Assembly: GCF_002242685.1 (NCBI RefSeq)
Contig: NZ_NBIM01000001.1
Span: 1,674,001-1,738,000, forward strand
Reading direction: 5' to 3'
Length of the DNA stretch: 64,000 nucleotides
DNA from: Oceanimonas doudoroffii
Lineage (GTDB): Bacteria > Pseudomonadota > Gammaproteobacteria > Enterobacterales > Aeromonadaceae
Part shown: positions 51,448-60,387 of the stretch, piece after piece
Numbering within the stretch: the first letter of the stretch is position 1
How the letters are laid out: each line of letters opens with the position of its first letter
Position numbers and translations under genes: made by a program
Notes under the pieces: model-generated
Seen by the model: only the letters and a program-made list of their open reading frames with translations
Told to the model about the DNA's origin: nothing
Databases searched by the model: none

Positions 51448-54032
51448 AAGGCTGTCCACTCTCGTTGTTCTGAATCGGTTCTGGCCTGAGGCCAGCGCGG
51501 TAAAAAGGAACCAAGCCAGCGCAACAGCGCCAGCAGGGGCTCGCATGCAAAACGCAGCCGGCGGGGCAAAAAGCGCCACAGCCGGGCATAGCCCCGGCCA
51601 CCGACGGCAAACACCTCCAGCAGGCTCTGCAGGGGACGCTCCCGTCGTGGCTCAAGCCAGTCCAGCCAGGCGTCGGCCCGGGCAAAGGTGCACTGCACGA
51701 AATCGATACGCTGCTCCCGGCTCAACCGGGCAAAATGAATGCCCAGCACATGATCATGGGAGCGGCTGACCACGCCGGGAAACACGTGTTCCCGCTCGCC
51801 CCGTCGCAGCAGCAGGGACACTTCGCTGCCCGTCGTCAGCGCCGCCACACCGGGCACGCGAATGGCCACCCCGCCATCGGAATAATCCAGCAGCACCCCG
51901 GAATACAGGTGCCCGCCGGGCAGGCGCAAGGTGGCCGGCAAACGCATCCTGACTCTGGGGCTTTGCCGTACCTGGCGAGTTTCGGCGGCGATGGCCACGG
52001 CGGCCCCGATAATGAGCAGGTTGTACAGCACCCATAGACTGGTCACCACCACGGTGCCCTGCTCGGCAGCGGGACCGTAAATAAAGCGCCATACCCCCAA
52101 TCCCAGGCCGGCCAGGTTCAGCAATGCCAGTACCAGGTAGGGCCGGGCAATGCGCCAGTCGAACTGGGCCTGCTCCATCAAGCCGCCCTTGGCGGTCACG
52201 TTGAATGCCCCCTTGGAAGGTGCCAACAGGGCCACCATGGTGGGCCGGGCGATGTACCAGGCCAGTACGGTTTCATACACCTCGCCCCAGAAGGTACGGC
52301 GATAGCGTCCCTGCATACGCGCCGCCGTCAGGCTGGAATGCATCATGTGCGGCAGCACATAGAGCAGCAACAGAATGGCCGGCGCATAGATGATGTAGGC
52401 ATGCAGCAGCAGAAAGGCCAGGGGCGCCAGCAAAAACACCAGCCGGGGCACGCCGGCCAGAAAGTGCAGCATGGCGTTGGCGTAACACAACCGCTGAAAC
52501 AGGGTCAGCCCCTTGCCCAGCAGGGGATTATCGATACGAAATATCTGTGCCATGCCCCGGGCCCAGCGAATGCGCTGGCCCACATGGGCCGACAGGCTCT
52601 CGGTGGCCAGCCCCGCCGCCTGGGGAATCCGCATATAGGCCGAATTCCACCCCCGCCGGTGCAGGCGCAGGGCGGTATGTGCATCTTCGGTCACCGTTTC
52701 CACGGCAATGCCGCCGATCTCTTCCAGAGCACTGCGCCGCAGCAGGGCACAGGAGCCGCAGAAGAAGGTGGCATTCCACATATCATTGCCGTCCTGCACC
52801 AGGCCGTAGAACAATTCGCCCTCGTTGGGCGAGCGCCGAAACAGCCCCAGGTTACGCTCCACCGGATCCGGCGAAAAGAAGTGATGGGGCGTCTGCACCA
52901 GCGCCAGCCTGGGGTCCTGCAAGAAGCCGCCGGCGGTCAGTTGCAGAAAAGAACGCACCGGCACATGGTCACAGTCGAAAATGGCCACCAGTTCACCACT
53001 GGTCTGTTTCAGGGCGTGGTTGAGATTGCCGGCCTTGGCATGACGATTGTCGGTACGGGCGATATAACCCACGCCGGCCTCTTCGGCAAAGCGGCGAAAG
53101 TCCATGCGCCTGCCGTCATCCAGTATGTAGATATTGAGTTTGTCGGCCGGCCAGTCGATACCCAGGGCGGCATATACGGTAGTACGCACCACAGACAGTG
53201 GTTCATTGTAGGTGGGAATCATGAGATCCACCGATGGCCACAGCCGCGTATCTGCGGGCAGGGGGGCGGGCGGGCGCTTGAGCGGCCAGCAGGTTTGGAC
53301 ATAACCCAGCAGCAGGATAAGCCAGGAGTAAGTCTCCGCCAGCAACAGGGTCAGGCCAAGGGCCAGATCCAGACCATCATTCCAGTTCAGGGTCGAACTG
53401 TAACGCCACCACAGGTAGCGACAAGAAATAAGTACCGACAGCACTATCATCAGCAGGGTGGGAAAACGCCCGGGCAGACGGCGCACCACCATGGCCAGCG
53501 ACCACAGCACCACCACGAACAGCAGCTGGGCAGTGTAATCAAAGGGCTGGGTCACGCCCAGCAGGGCCAGCATCAAGGCCAGCCCAAGAATGACCCAAAT
53601 GGTCAGGCGGCGCTTGCTGCGCCCCCGCTCCCGCCACCAGGCCCGGCTTCTCACCGCCCTGGGCGCGCTCACCGAGCCCGCCAGGGAACGAAACAGCCGG
53701 CTGCGCAACCAGCGTTGCTGTTGTTCCCGCCGCCGTCGCAGCCAGGCCAGGCCTTTTCGCAGCCACGTCCGTATGCTGACGCCCCGCTCGGGCCTGGGCC
53801 TGACCAGCAACAGCCAACCGCCCTGAATCAGGTAGCGCAGCGGATCCCCCGGACGGGGCGCCCTGTGCTCAAGGTGTGCCAGCCCTCGCGCATTAAGCAG
53901 GTACCGCCACGCCGGCTGCTCCAGGCGCAGGAGCAGCCAGGCCAACAGCTGCCAGCCGGTCAGCCACAGGGCGGTGACCCGACTGGATCCGCGCCGGCGC
54001 AGGGCGGCATAGGCACGGGCCGGGCTCAGCAT
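51444..54032 (-). CDS. bcsA: Cellulose synthase catalytic subunit BcsA (UDP-forming)
   Basis: 862 residues from the ATG at 54032 (GGAG upstream). The GT2 catalytic core has ILDDGRRMDF (about 304), FDCDHVP (about 351), the general base in VTEDAH (about 444) and QRIRWARGM (about 487). The C-terminal PilZ domain carries the c-di-GMP site RQVRQSPRVR and DYSDGG. The long N-terminal extension is the one seen in enteric BcsA. It polymerises UDP-glucose and extrudes cellulose when c-di-GMP opens the gate. It overlaps bcsQ by 7 bp and bcsB by 4 bp. Confidence 0.97.
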   Translation of the reverse strand: MLSPARAYAALRRRGSSRVTALWLTGWQLLAWLLLRLEQPAWRYLLNARGLAHLEHRAPRPGDPLRYLIQGGWLLLVRPRPERGVSIRTWLRKGLAWLRRRREQQQRWLRSRLFRSLAGSVSAPRAVRSRAWWRERGRSKRRLTIWVILGLALMLALLGVTQPFDYTAQLLFVVVLWSLAMVVRRLPGRFPTLLMIVLSVLISCRYLWWRYSSTLNWNDGLDLALGLTLLLAETYSWLILLLGYVQTCWPLKRPPAPLPADTRLWPSVDLMIPTYNEPLSVVRTTVYAALGIDWPADKLNIYILDDGRRMDFRRFAEEAGVGYIARTDNRHAKAGNLNHALKQTSGELVAIFDCDHVPVRSFLQLTAGGFLQDPRLALVQTPHHFFSPDPVERNLGLFRRSPNEGELFYGLVQDGNDMWNATFFCGSCALLRRSALEEIGGIAVETVTEDAHTALRLHRRGWNSAYMRIPQAAGLATESLSAHVGQRIRWARGMAQIFRIDNPLLGKGLTLFQRLCYANAMLHFLAGVPRLVFLLAPLAFLLLHAYIIYAPAILLLLYVLPHMMHSSLTAARMQGRYRRTFWGEVYETVLAWYIARPTMVALLAPSKGAFNVTAKGGLMEQAQFDWRIARPYLVLALLNLAGLGLGVWRFIYGPAAEQGTVVVTSLWVLYNLLIIGAAVAIAAETRQVRQSPRVRMRLPATLRLPGGHLYSGVLLDYSDGGVAIRVPGVAALTTGSEVSLLLRRGEREHVFPGVVSRSHDHVLGIHFARLSREQRIDFVQCTFARADAWLDWLEPRRERPLQSLLEVFAVGGRGYARLWRFLPRRLRFACEPLLALLRWLGSFLPRWPQARTDSEQREWTAL

Positions 54033-54733
54033 GTCTGGCTCCGTTTGCCCATGCACCACACCGCCAGGCTGTGAATGCGATCGGCGGTTTCACTCAGGGG
54101 GGCATAGGTGCCCAGGGGAAGCTTGTGGGCCAGCGCTTCGGCCATGGTCTCGTCCTGGTGCAGCGCCAGCGGCAGCAAACGACCGGCAAACTGCCGGCGC
54201 CACAGCAACAGCAAATCCTGCTGTAACCGGCTGGCGGGATCGTGGCCGTTGATCAACAGCCACTCCGGCTCGGGCTGCTGATGCAGCAGCACCTGGCAGC
54301 CCATGTCGGGGCGGATCAGCCGCACATCCAGATCGGGCTCCAGGCTTTCGGCGTGCCCGGGCAACGCCTGAGGGGCGTCAAACAATACCCAGTCAAACTC
54401 ATCCCGAAGCCCCGACAGGCGCCGGTTCCATTCACCGGGCCGATTCCTGAACCACAGCTCGAGGCGCTCCTGCTCTTCACGGACCAGCCTGCCATAAGGC
54501 AGCAGACACAGACCCGGCTGCAGCTCCAGGGCTTTTTCCCGCCAGTTCTCCCCCCGCGCCCAGCCATCGACATGGGCAAAGGGCAACTCGAAATGCAGCC
54601 CGAGCATATTGTTGGGAGACAGGTCCACCAGCAGTACCCGTTGGCCGAGCCGGTGCAATGCCTGCGCCAGGGCCGCCAGCACCGAAGTCACCCCCACGCC
54701 GCCACGAATGCCATTCAGCCGAAGCAGGGTCAT
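54026..54733 (-). CDS. bcsQ: MinD/ParA-like cellulose biosynthesis ATPase BcsQ
   Basis: 235 residues from the ATG at 54733. The P-loop reads GIRGGVGVTS, like the GVRGGVGTTT I recall for E. coli BcsQ; the usual GK(T/S) lysine of this loop is replaced by Val. The N-terminal half has VLLVDLSPNNMLGLHF and VLFDAPQALPG as switch regions. BcsQ localises cellulose synthase to the pole and joins BcsR and BcsE at the membrane. It overlaps bcsR by 4 bp (ATGA) and bcsA by 7 bp. Confidence 0.92.
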   Translation of the reverse strand: MTLLRLNGIRGGVGVTSVLAALAQALHRLGQRVLLVDLSPNNMLGLHFELPFAHVDGWARGENWREKALELQPGLCLLPYGRLVREEQERLELWFRNRPGEWNRRLSGLRDEFDWVLFDAPQALPGHAESLEPDLDVRLIRPDMGCQVLLHQQPEPEWLLINGHDPASRLQQDLLLLWRRQFAGRLLPLALHQDETMAEALAHKLPLGTYAPLSETADRIHSLAVWCMGKRSQTC

Positions 54734-54933
54734 AGGCCAGCCTCCTCCTGTTGCTGTACTTCCGCCTCGGCTGAAGCAAGCTCGGCCAGCAACGGCCAAC
54801 GCTGCAGGGCCTGATCAAGGCGCTGCTGCTCGGCAATATCCCGGTGCTGCCACTGACCGAGCTGGCGGCGCAGATAAAGGGTATCGTCCGCCGATCTCTC
54901 CACTGCCTTTACTTTGCCGCGTAGGGTAGCCAA
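54730..54933 (-). CDS. bcsR: Small cellulose synthase regulator BcsR
   Basis: 67 residues, starting at a TTG at 54933 that has AAGGAGG seven bases upstream; both signals lie inside the end of bcsG. The landmark ALQRWPLLAELA matches the ALKRWPLLAEFA end of E. coli BcsR as I remember it. A polar, glutamine-rich helix precedes it and a QQQEEAGL tail follows. BcsR binds BcsQ and stabilises the inner-membrane synthase complex. A GTG at 54903 is a less likely start because its ribosome-binding site is too close. It overlaps bcsG by 25 bp and bcsQ by 4 bp. Confidence 0.85.
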   Translation of the reverse strand: MATLRGKVKAVERSADDTLYLRRQLGQWQHRDIAEQQRLDQALQRWPLLAELASAEAEVQQQEEAGL

Positions 54934-56495
54934 TCGCCGTCCTCCTTGAGCCGAATGTAGGTTGCGTCCCGCTCCCGCACCACCACGCTGCCGGCGTTCT
55001 CCGCCACCCAGGGGGTGGCGGGCAGATTTGCAAGCAGCCTGGGCAGGTCTACCTGCCCCCCCTCGGTCACCCGTTGCCGATAAAGCCGGGCCACCAGCTC
55101 GGCCAGCGCCAGGTAACTGCTGTCCTGTTCCACGCGCAACGGACCGGCGGCATTATCACCCATGCCGAACAGCTTCACGCCCACCGGTACATGGGTAATG
55201 GCGGGAACTGGCAGCTCGCGCATGCCCGAAATCTGCATGCGATCACCGCGCAGGTTGGCCCCGTGCTCCGGCACCAGCACCACCATTACGGGTCGTCCGC
55301 TACGCTCCAGGCGCTCAAAAAACTGCTCAATATCACCAAACAGTGCCTGTACTCGCTCCCGGTAACTCGCCGGCTGAGTGCCGCCATCCGCCAGGATCCG
55401 GCGGTTGCCGTCATGCAGCGTGGTGGAGTTGTAGTACAACACCCTGGCCTGCCCGTCCCGTTGCAGGCGTTGCTGCCACCAGCGGCCAAGCACTTCTCCA
55501 TCCCGCCGAATGGGCGCACCGTCAAAGCCAATCAGGTAGCGTGACATTCCCTGTTGCTCCACCACGGGCTGTGCCAGCCCACCCTGACGCTGTGCCTCCC
55601 CGAGGAAATCGTCAAAGCGGCCATTGTGGTTCAGGGCCAGATCGGTGCCAAAACCCAGGCTGCGCAGGTTGTCCATCAGCATGCACTGCTGTGGCGCCGG
55701 CTCAAACAGGCTCTGATGGCTCCCCTGTCCACAGCCGGCCCGCAACAGGCGAATGGCCGCCGGGCCGCTGTAGGAGGTGGCGGTATTGAAACGATCAAAA
55801 ATCACATCCATGCGCGCAAGCAGGGGGTGGTCTCTCAGGCCCACGGCGTCGAGATCGTCCCAGCCAAGGGAGCAGATATTAAGCAGCAAGAGATCAAAGG
55901 GGGCCGGCGTGCCCGCCGAGGCCGGAAAATCCACCTGCAACCGCTGCTGGGTACGGTAAAAGTGCTGCAGCTTTTCATCCTGAGTGCGCACCGGCGCATC
56001 GACGGAGGTTGCCGTTACGGCCGGCGCCATCGGTATGCTCGGCGCTACGCCCGTCATGGCTTGCAACGCCAGCCAGGCCAGGCCGGCCAGGGTCAGAGTG
56101 GTAAAGCGAACCCAGGCCTGAAGATAGACATAGGCCACCACCATGGCCAGCAACAGGCCACACAGTTGCCAGTTGATAAAGCGGCCCGCCAGCTCCAGTA
56201 GATAGGCCCAGGTGAAATCGGTCACACCGGGCTGGGCCAGCAAACGGGCAAAGGGAGGCAGCCAGCTGTCCTGATAGAACAGTGCCAGTGCCAAGGGCAG
56301 GGCCAGCAGCAGTCGCAGGAGACGGAGCCACGCTCCCGGCAGCGGCAGCAATAAAAAGGCCGCCAGCGCCAGATTGGGCACCGGCTGCAGATTCAGATAA
56401 CCCAGCCACAGCAGCAGCAACTTGCCCATAAAATACAGATTCCAGTGCCCCAGGCCACGCCATGCCGGCACGGCCCGAGCCTCGGTATCACTCAT
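54909..56495 (-). CDS. bcsG: Cellulose phosphoethanolamine transferase BcsG
   Basis: 528 residues. Membrane segments fill about residues 25-150, and the periplasmic alkaline-phosphatase-fold domain follows. Cys208 in NICSLGWDD, the nucleophile Ser243 in FNTATSYSGPA, and Glu410-His411 in VPEHGANLRGD line up with the zinc-dependent active site of E. coli BcsG (Cys243, Ser278, Glu442-His443). It moves phosphoethanolamine from lipid to cellulose. It overlaps bcsF upstream by 8 bp and bcsR downstream by 25 bp. Confidence 0.95.
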   Translation of the reverse strand: MSDTEARAVPAWRGLGHWNLYFMGKLLLLWLGYLNLQPVPNLALAAFLLLPLPGAWLRLLRLLLALPLALALFYQDSWLPPFARLLAQPGVTDFTWAYLLELAGRFINWQLCGLLLAMVVAYVYLQAWVRFTTLTLAGLAWLALQAMTGVAPSIPMAPAVTATSVDAPVRTQDEKLQHFYRTQQRLQVDFPASAGTPAPFDLLLLNICSLGWDDLDAVGLRDHPLLARMDVIFDRFNTATSYSGPAAIRLLRAGCGQGSHQSLFEPAPQQCMLMDNLRSLGFGTDLALNHNGRFDDFLGEAQRQGGLAQPVVEQQGMSRYLIGFDGAPIRRDGEVLGRWWQQRLQRDGQARVLYYNSTTLHDGNRRILADGGTQPASYRERVQALFGDIEQFFERLERSGRPVMVVLVPEHGANLRGDRMQISGMRELPVPAITHVPVGVKLFGMGDNAAGPLRVEQDSSYLALAELVARLYRQRVTEGGQVDLPRLLANLPATPWVAENAGSVVVRERDATYIRLKEDGDWLPYAAK

Positions 56496-56667
56496 GACCG
56501 GTCTCCCTTTTCTTCACTCGTCGCACGCCCCTGTGCCTGAGATAACGATTGGGCCGGCACCGCCGCAGCAAGGCAAACAGCCCGCGCCCGCAACGCGACA
56601 ACGTCCACCACAGAAGCAGCGCCAACAATGAATTCACCAGCACCAGTAACCACAGATCAGAATACAT
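56488..56667 (-). CDS. bcsF: Small membrane protein BcsF
   Basis: 59 residues, from direct translation of the gap between bcsG and bcsE. It begins MYSDLWLLVLVNSLLALLLW, a single membrane helix, and continues with a basic tail (RCRPNRYLRHRGVRRVKKRE). Length, topology and the PNRYL-then-basic pattern match enteric BcsF, which anchors BcsE and aids BcsG. Its ATG directly abuts the bcsE stop (TAAATG), with AGGGGG upstream. Its stop lies inside the first codons of bcsG (8-bp overlap). Confidence 0.88.
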   Translation of the reverse strand: MYSDLWLLVLVNSLLALLLWWTLSRCGRGLFALLRRCRPNRYLRHRGVRRVKKRETGHE

Positions 56668-58170
56668 TTACTGCCCCCTGAGGTTAAGGTGTACCGGACG
56701 CCGGCCAAAATGGCGCTGTTTGGCGGCGACAGCCGGCCTCGACGGGGGCTCGTGCTCCAGCTCCGGCGGCTGCCGCTCCTGCTCAAAGCGCTGCCTGGGC
56801 AGCACTTCCGTATCGGGAAGGGAGCGACATTCGCGAAACAACTCAGGCCAGGGCAGACGAAAGACATTGGCCAGGGCCGCCTCCCTGGCCTCGTCCGGAC
56901 AGGCGAACAAAAACAGGTAGCAGCAATCGTCCAGCAGACAGGCCAGATCCCCCTGACGGCGCAGGCTGAGCTGACTCAGACACAATGAGGCATCCAGCCC
57001 CAGACGCAGGGGCAAGGCCAGCAATTGATGGCTCATTTCGCCACTGCCGGCCCGAAACACGCCGTCGGCATGATGAAAAAACTCACTGGGGCTAAGCAGC
57101 CCGCAGGCGGACGGGGGCTGAAAGCGCTGCAGCAATTGCTCTATGTTGCCGACAAGGCTGCGCTGCCAGCGTTGCCCCGGCAGGCAGCGCAGCAACGACA
57201 GAAACTGGGCATGAGACAATCCATAAGGGATCACCAGGTTGGCGCCACACTGCAACAGCAGTTCCTGTTCCGCATCCCGAACGCAGGGACGCAGCTTGCG
57301 TATCGCCAGCCTGAAGCCGGGCCCGCGAAAACGGCGCAGGGCGTGAATGCGCCGCGCCAGGACGGGCACTTCCTCATTGCTGGTAATGGCGATCACCAGG
57401 GTGCCTTCTCCCGCCGTGGTGGCCAGCTGCCAGAAATCCTCGTCGGGACCCAGCACGCGCCAGTCCGCCGCCGGGGCCGGCATGTGCTCCAGGGCCGAAC
57501 GCTGAATCAGAGTGCCCCCCTCATCCTGGGCAGATTCATGCAGAGCCACACTGGACGGCCGCACCGCAAAGCGGCCGGCGTCAAGCATGAGGTCGTAATC
57601 GACCCCGGCCAGCAACCCGAGGGCATTGCGCCAGCCATCCACCCGCAACAGAATGCCGCCGTCATTACGTTCCAACCGTAACAGACCGTTCACCCGTCCG
57701 GCCAGGGAGGTCGGCAGTACCTGCTCCTGGCCATGACACAGCACCAGCATGACGAGCCCACGCCGGCAGGCCCAGTCCTGCAACGACAACGCCCACGCCC
57801 GCCTTCGGGATTCGGCTAATGTGACTCGAGTCGCCGGCAGCACCAGCATCAGCACGCCGGACCTGACGCCACTGCGCCCCAGCTCGTTGATCAGCCATTT
57901 CAGATCGGCGCCACGCCGGCCCGGCGCCAGGGAGAAAAGCGACATTTCGTCGGGGCCGGCCGCATCGGGAATCATGGCCAGCAGTTCTTCCTGCTCGTCA
58001 CCGGCACACACCAAGGTGGTGCTCTGGCTCGCCGGCGAGGCCGCCAGCAGGCCGGCGGCCAGCAACAGCATGTCGTCCCGCCTGGTCAGTGACAGCCAGT
58101 GCAAGCCCGGCTCGCTCATCAGGGCGGCCTCTCGGGGCAAGTGTTCAACAGCTAGGGCAAGTGACAGCAT
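56668..58170 (-). CDS. bcsE: c-di-GMP-binding cellulose biosynthesis protein BcsE
   Basis: 500 residues from the ATG at 58170, chosen because MLSLALAVEHLPREA then aligns with the recalled N-terminus of E. coli BcsE; an ATG at 58119 is also possible. The degenerate receiver-like part includes LLQCGANLVIPYGLSHAQFL. The C-terminal GIL domain carries the c-di-GMP motif RQGD in SLRRQGDLACLL (RxGD). BcsE raises cellulose output and recruits BcsF/BcsG and BcsRQ. It is the first gene of the operon, whereas in E. coli bcsEFG is divergent from bcsRQABZC. Confidence 0.92.
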   Translation of the reverse strand: MLSLALAVEHLPREAALMSEPGLHWLSLTRRDDMLLLAAGLLAASPASQSTTLVCAGDEQEELLAMIPDAAGPDEMSLFSLAPGRRGADLKWLINELGRSGVRSGVLMLVLPATRVTLAESRRRAWALSLQDWACRRGLVMLVLCHGQEQVLPTSLAGRVNGLLRLERNDGGILLRVDGWRNALGLLAGVDYDLMLDAGRFAVRPSSVALHESAQDEGGTLIQRSALEHMPAPAADWRVLGPDEDFWQLATTAGEGTLVIAITSNEEVPVLARRIHALRRFRGPGFRLAIRKLRPCVRDAEQELLLQCGANLVIPYGLSHAQFLSLLRCLPGQRWQRSLVGNIEQLLQRFQPPSACGLLSPSEFFHHADGVFRAGSGEMSHQLLALPLRLGLDASLCLSQLSLRRQGDLACLLDDCCYLFLFACPDEAREAALANVFRLPWPELFRECRSLPDTEVLPRQRFEQERQPPELEHEPPSRPAVAAKQRHFGRRPVHLNLRGQ

Positions 58171-58250
58171 AACGTGTGAATTCGCCTCAATAATGACGCT
58201 GAAAGTATAAAAAGATGGACACGTTCGAAGCCTAATTTTAGGCCTCAAAT
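58171..58250 (-). promoter_or_regulatory. Possible promoter region of the bcs operon
   Basis: A minus-strand TATACT (58208-58203) could be a -10 box about 33 bp before the bcsE start; no good -35 box is seen. A perfect palindrome GCCTAATTTTAGGC lies at 58230-58243, just upstream, where an activator or repressor could bind. Beyond it, up to the GntR gene's stop at 58401, nothing else is evident. Confidence 0.4.
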
Positions 58251-58400
58251 CCATACGCGTCCAATCGCCATTACACCTTGATTGCCGTCATTCATGCCGG
58301 CGGGTATACAAGAGGGTAAAAAACGGGCGGTGAATATTACGCCTTTCGTCCCCGTCCTGCACGCCCTTTCATCGACACCGCATCTCCTGCCCGACGAGCG

Positions 58401-59180
58401 TTATGGGCAAGCCGTGCTCGGCAGGATAGTACGTGGCTCCCCCCGGCTTTCCACGCGAATGCGCACGGCGTCATGGCGCCAGACTTCGCGATCGCAATCG
58501 ATCACTCGATCAAACTGATCGTAATTGATGCGGCTTACCGCCAGCACCGGGCTGCCCTGGGCCAGATTGAGCACCCCAGCCGCTTCTCCTCGCGCCGCCG
58601 TGGGGCAAATATCAAAGCGCGAGCGGCCATATTCCAGACCGTATTTCCGTCGGTAAAGCTCGGTCAGTGATCGACTCAGATCCTGCTGTTCGATGCCCGG
58701 AAACAACTCGGGCCGCAGAAAATGCTCCACATAGAGCACGGTACGCTCGTCAATGCGCCGGGCCCGGCAGATGCGGATCAGCCGGCTGAGCGGTGCCAGC
58801 CCCATTTCCGCCGCCAGCTCGCCGGGGGCTACTACCGCCTCGCAGGCCAGTACTCGAGTCTCGGCGGTACGCTGCTGGCTGTGCACCAGCTCGTGAAAAT
58901 GGGAGCGGGTGGCCGGGTTGTATATCAACCGCGGGCGTGACACAAACCAGCCGCGCCGCTCTTCCCGGTAGATAAGCCCTTCGGCTTCCAGCATGGAGAG
59001 GGCGTCCTTGACGGTAATGCGGGTGGTGTCAAACAGCACGGCCAGCTCCCGCTCGGCGGGCAACTTGTGGCCGGGAGCCAGGCAGCCGCCGGCGATCTGC
59101 CGACGCAGGGTATCGATGATCAGGGTGGTCGTGTTCAAGAAAATGCCTGGACTGTTCCAGAGACGAATGAGCTCAAGCAT
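58401..59180 (-). CDS. GntR/UTRA-family regulator (PhnR/PhnF-like)
   Basis: 259 residues from the ATG at 59180, an uncertain start since no clear ribosome-binding site is seen for any candidate. The winged helix-turn-helix (about 20-85, LAPGHKLPAERELAVLFDTTRITVKDALSMLEAEGLIYREERRG) is of GntR type. A UTRA ligand-binding domain follows (about 105-250). Such regulators often repress divergent uptake operons until a phosphorylated or phosphonate-like ligand binds. It diverges from the ABC importer gene across 158 bp. The resemblance to phosphonate-associated GntR regulators is from memory. Confidence 0.85.
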   Translation of the reverse strand: MLELIRLWNSPGIFLNTTTLIIDTLRRQIAGGCLAPGHKLPAERELAVLFDTTRITVKDALSMLEAEGLIYREERRGWFVSRPRLIYNPATRSHFHELVHSQQRTAETRVLACEAVVAPGELAAEMGLAPLSRLIRICRARRIDERTVLYVEHFLRPELFPGIEQQDLSRSLTELYRRKYGLEYGRSRFDICPTAARGEAAGVLNLAQGSPVLAVSRINYDQFDRVIDCDREVWRHDAVRIRVESRGEPRTILPSTACP

Positions 59181-59338
59181 GATCGAGAAAAGTGACACTA
59201 ACATGACAATATTAGCCGACATCTTCAGCAAAACACCGCAAAACTGCCATGCAAGTGTCGCATGACTGACTCATTACTGTCATCAAGCCTGCCTAGCATG
59301 AGTCTCGAACCTGACCTAGTCCAGAGGATAAGACACTC

Positions 59339-60385
59339 ATGAAACAGCTGTTCACCGCAAGTCTGATTACCCTGGGTTTGGGCACCCTTGCCCAGGCCGC
59401 CGACCTCAGCGAACTGGAAAGCAAAGCCCGGGCCGAAGGCCAGGTCTACAGCGTCGGCATGCCCGACAGCTGGGCCAACTGGAAGGACACCTGGCGGGAT
59501 CTGGGTGACCAATATGGCCTCAAGCACCAGGACACCGACATGAGCTCGGCCCAGGAAATCGCCAAGTTCGCCGCCGAAAAGGAAGACGCCACCGCCGATA
59601 TCGGTGACGTGGGCGCCGCCTTTGCTCCCATCGCCGTACAGCAGGGCGTGACCCAGGCCTACAAACCGACCACCTGGGACGACATTCCCGAGTGGGCCAA
59701 GGATAAGGACGGCCACTGGATGCTGGGCTACACCGGCACCATCGCCTTTATCGTCAATAACGAGCTGGTAAACAAGGTACCCACCTCCTGGGCAGACCTG
59801 CGCGACGGCGACTATCAGGTTACCGTGGGTGATGTGGGCGTGGCGGCCCAGGCCAACAGCGCCATTCTGGCCGCCTCCTTTGCCATGGGTGGCGATGAGT
59901 CAGACCTGAGCCCGGCGCTGGACTTGTTTGCGGATCTGGCCAAACAGGGCCGACTGTCACCGGTGGATGTCAATATCGCCAACCTGGAAAAGGGCGAGAT
60001 TGAAATGGCCGTGCTGTGGGACTTCAACGCCCTCAATTACCGGGATCAGATCGACCGCGACCGCTTTACCGTGGTGATTCCTTCAGACGGCTCGTTGATC
60101 TCCGGTTACGCCACCATCATCAACAAGTATGCCAAGCACCCCAATGCCGCCAAGCTGGCGCGGGAATACATTCTCAGTGATGCCGGCCAGATCAACCTGG
60201 CCCGAGGCTATGCCCGCCCCATTCGCACCAGTGTGGCCCTGCCCGAGGACGTGCAGGCCCAGCTGCTGCCCAACGACATGTATGCCAAGGCCCGCCCCAT
60301 TGAAGACTTTGGCACCTGGGAGCAAAGCACCAAGCGCCTGCCGCGCCAATGGCAGTCTCAGGTGCTGATCCACCAACAGAGGTAA
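59339..60385 (+). CDS. ABC transporter periplasmic substrate-binding protein
   Basis: 348 residues. The signal peptide is MKQLFTASLITLGLGTLAQA, cut near residue 20. The mature protein belongs to the iron/spermidine/2-aminoethylphosphonate cluster of binding proteins: EGQVYSVGMPDSWANWKDTW at the start, then YKPTTWDDIPEWAKDKDGHWMLGYTGTIAF. The lack of the paired Tyr residues needed for iron makes iron unlikely. It begins an operon with a phosphodiesterase-like gene, two permeases, an ATPase and a HAD hydrolase, so an organophosphorus ligand is the best guess. The phosphodiesterase gene starts two bases after its stop. Confidence 0.85.
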   Translation: MKQLFTASLITLGLGTLAQAADLSELESKARAEGQVYSVGMPDSWANWKDTWRDLGDQYGLKHQDTDMSSAQEIAKFAAEKEDATADIGDVGAAFAPIAVQQGVTQAYKPTTWDDIPEWAKDKDGHWMLGYTGTIAFIVNNELVNKVPTSWADLRDGDYQVTVGDVGVAAQANSAILAASFAMGGDESDLSPALDLFADLAKQGRLSPVDVNIANLEKGEIEMAVLWDFNALNYRDQIDRDRFTVVIPSDGSLISGYATIINKYAKHPNAAKLAREYILSDAGQINLARGYARPIRTSVALPEDVQAQLLPNDMYAKARPIEDFGTWEQSTKRLPRQWQSQVLIHQQR

Positions 60386-60387
60386 GC

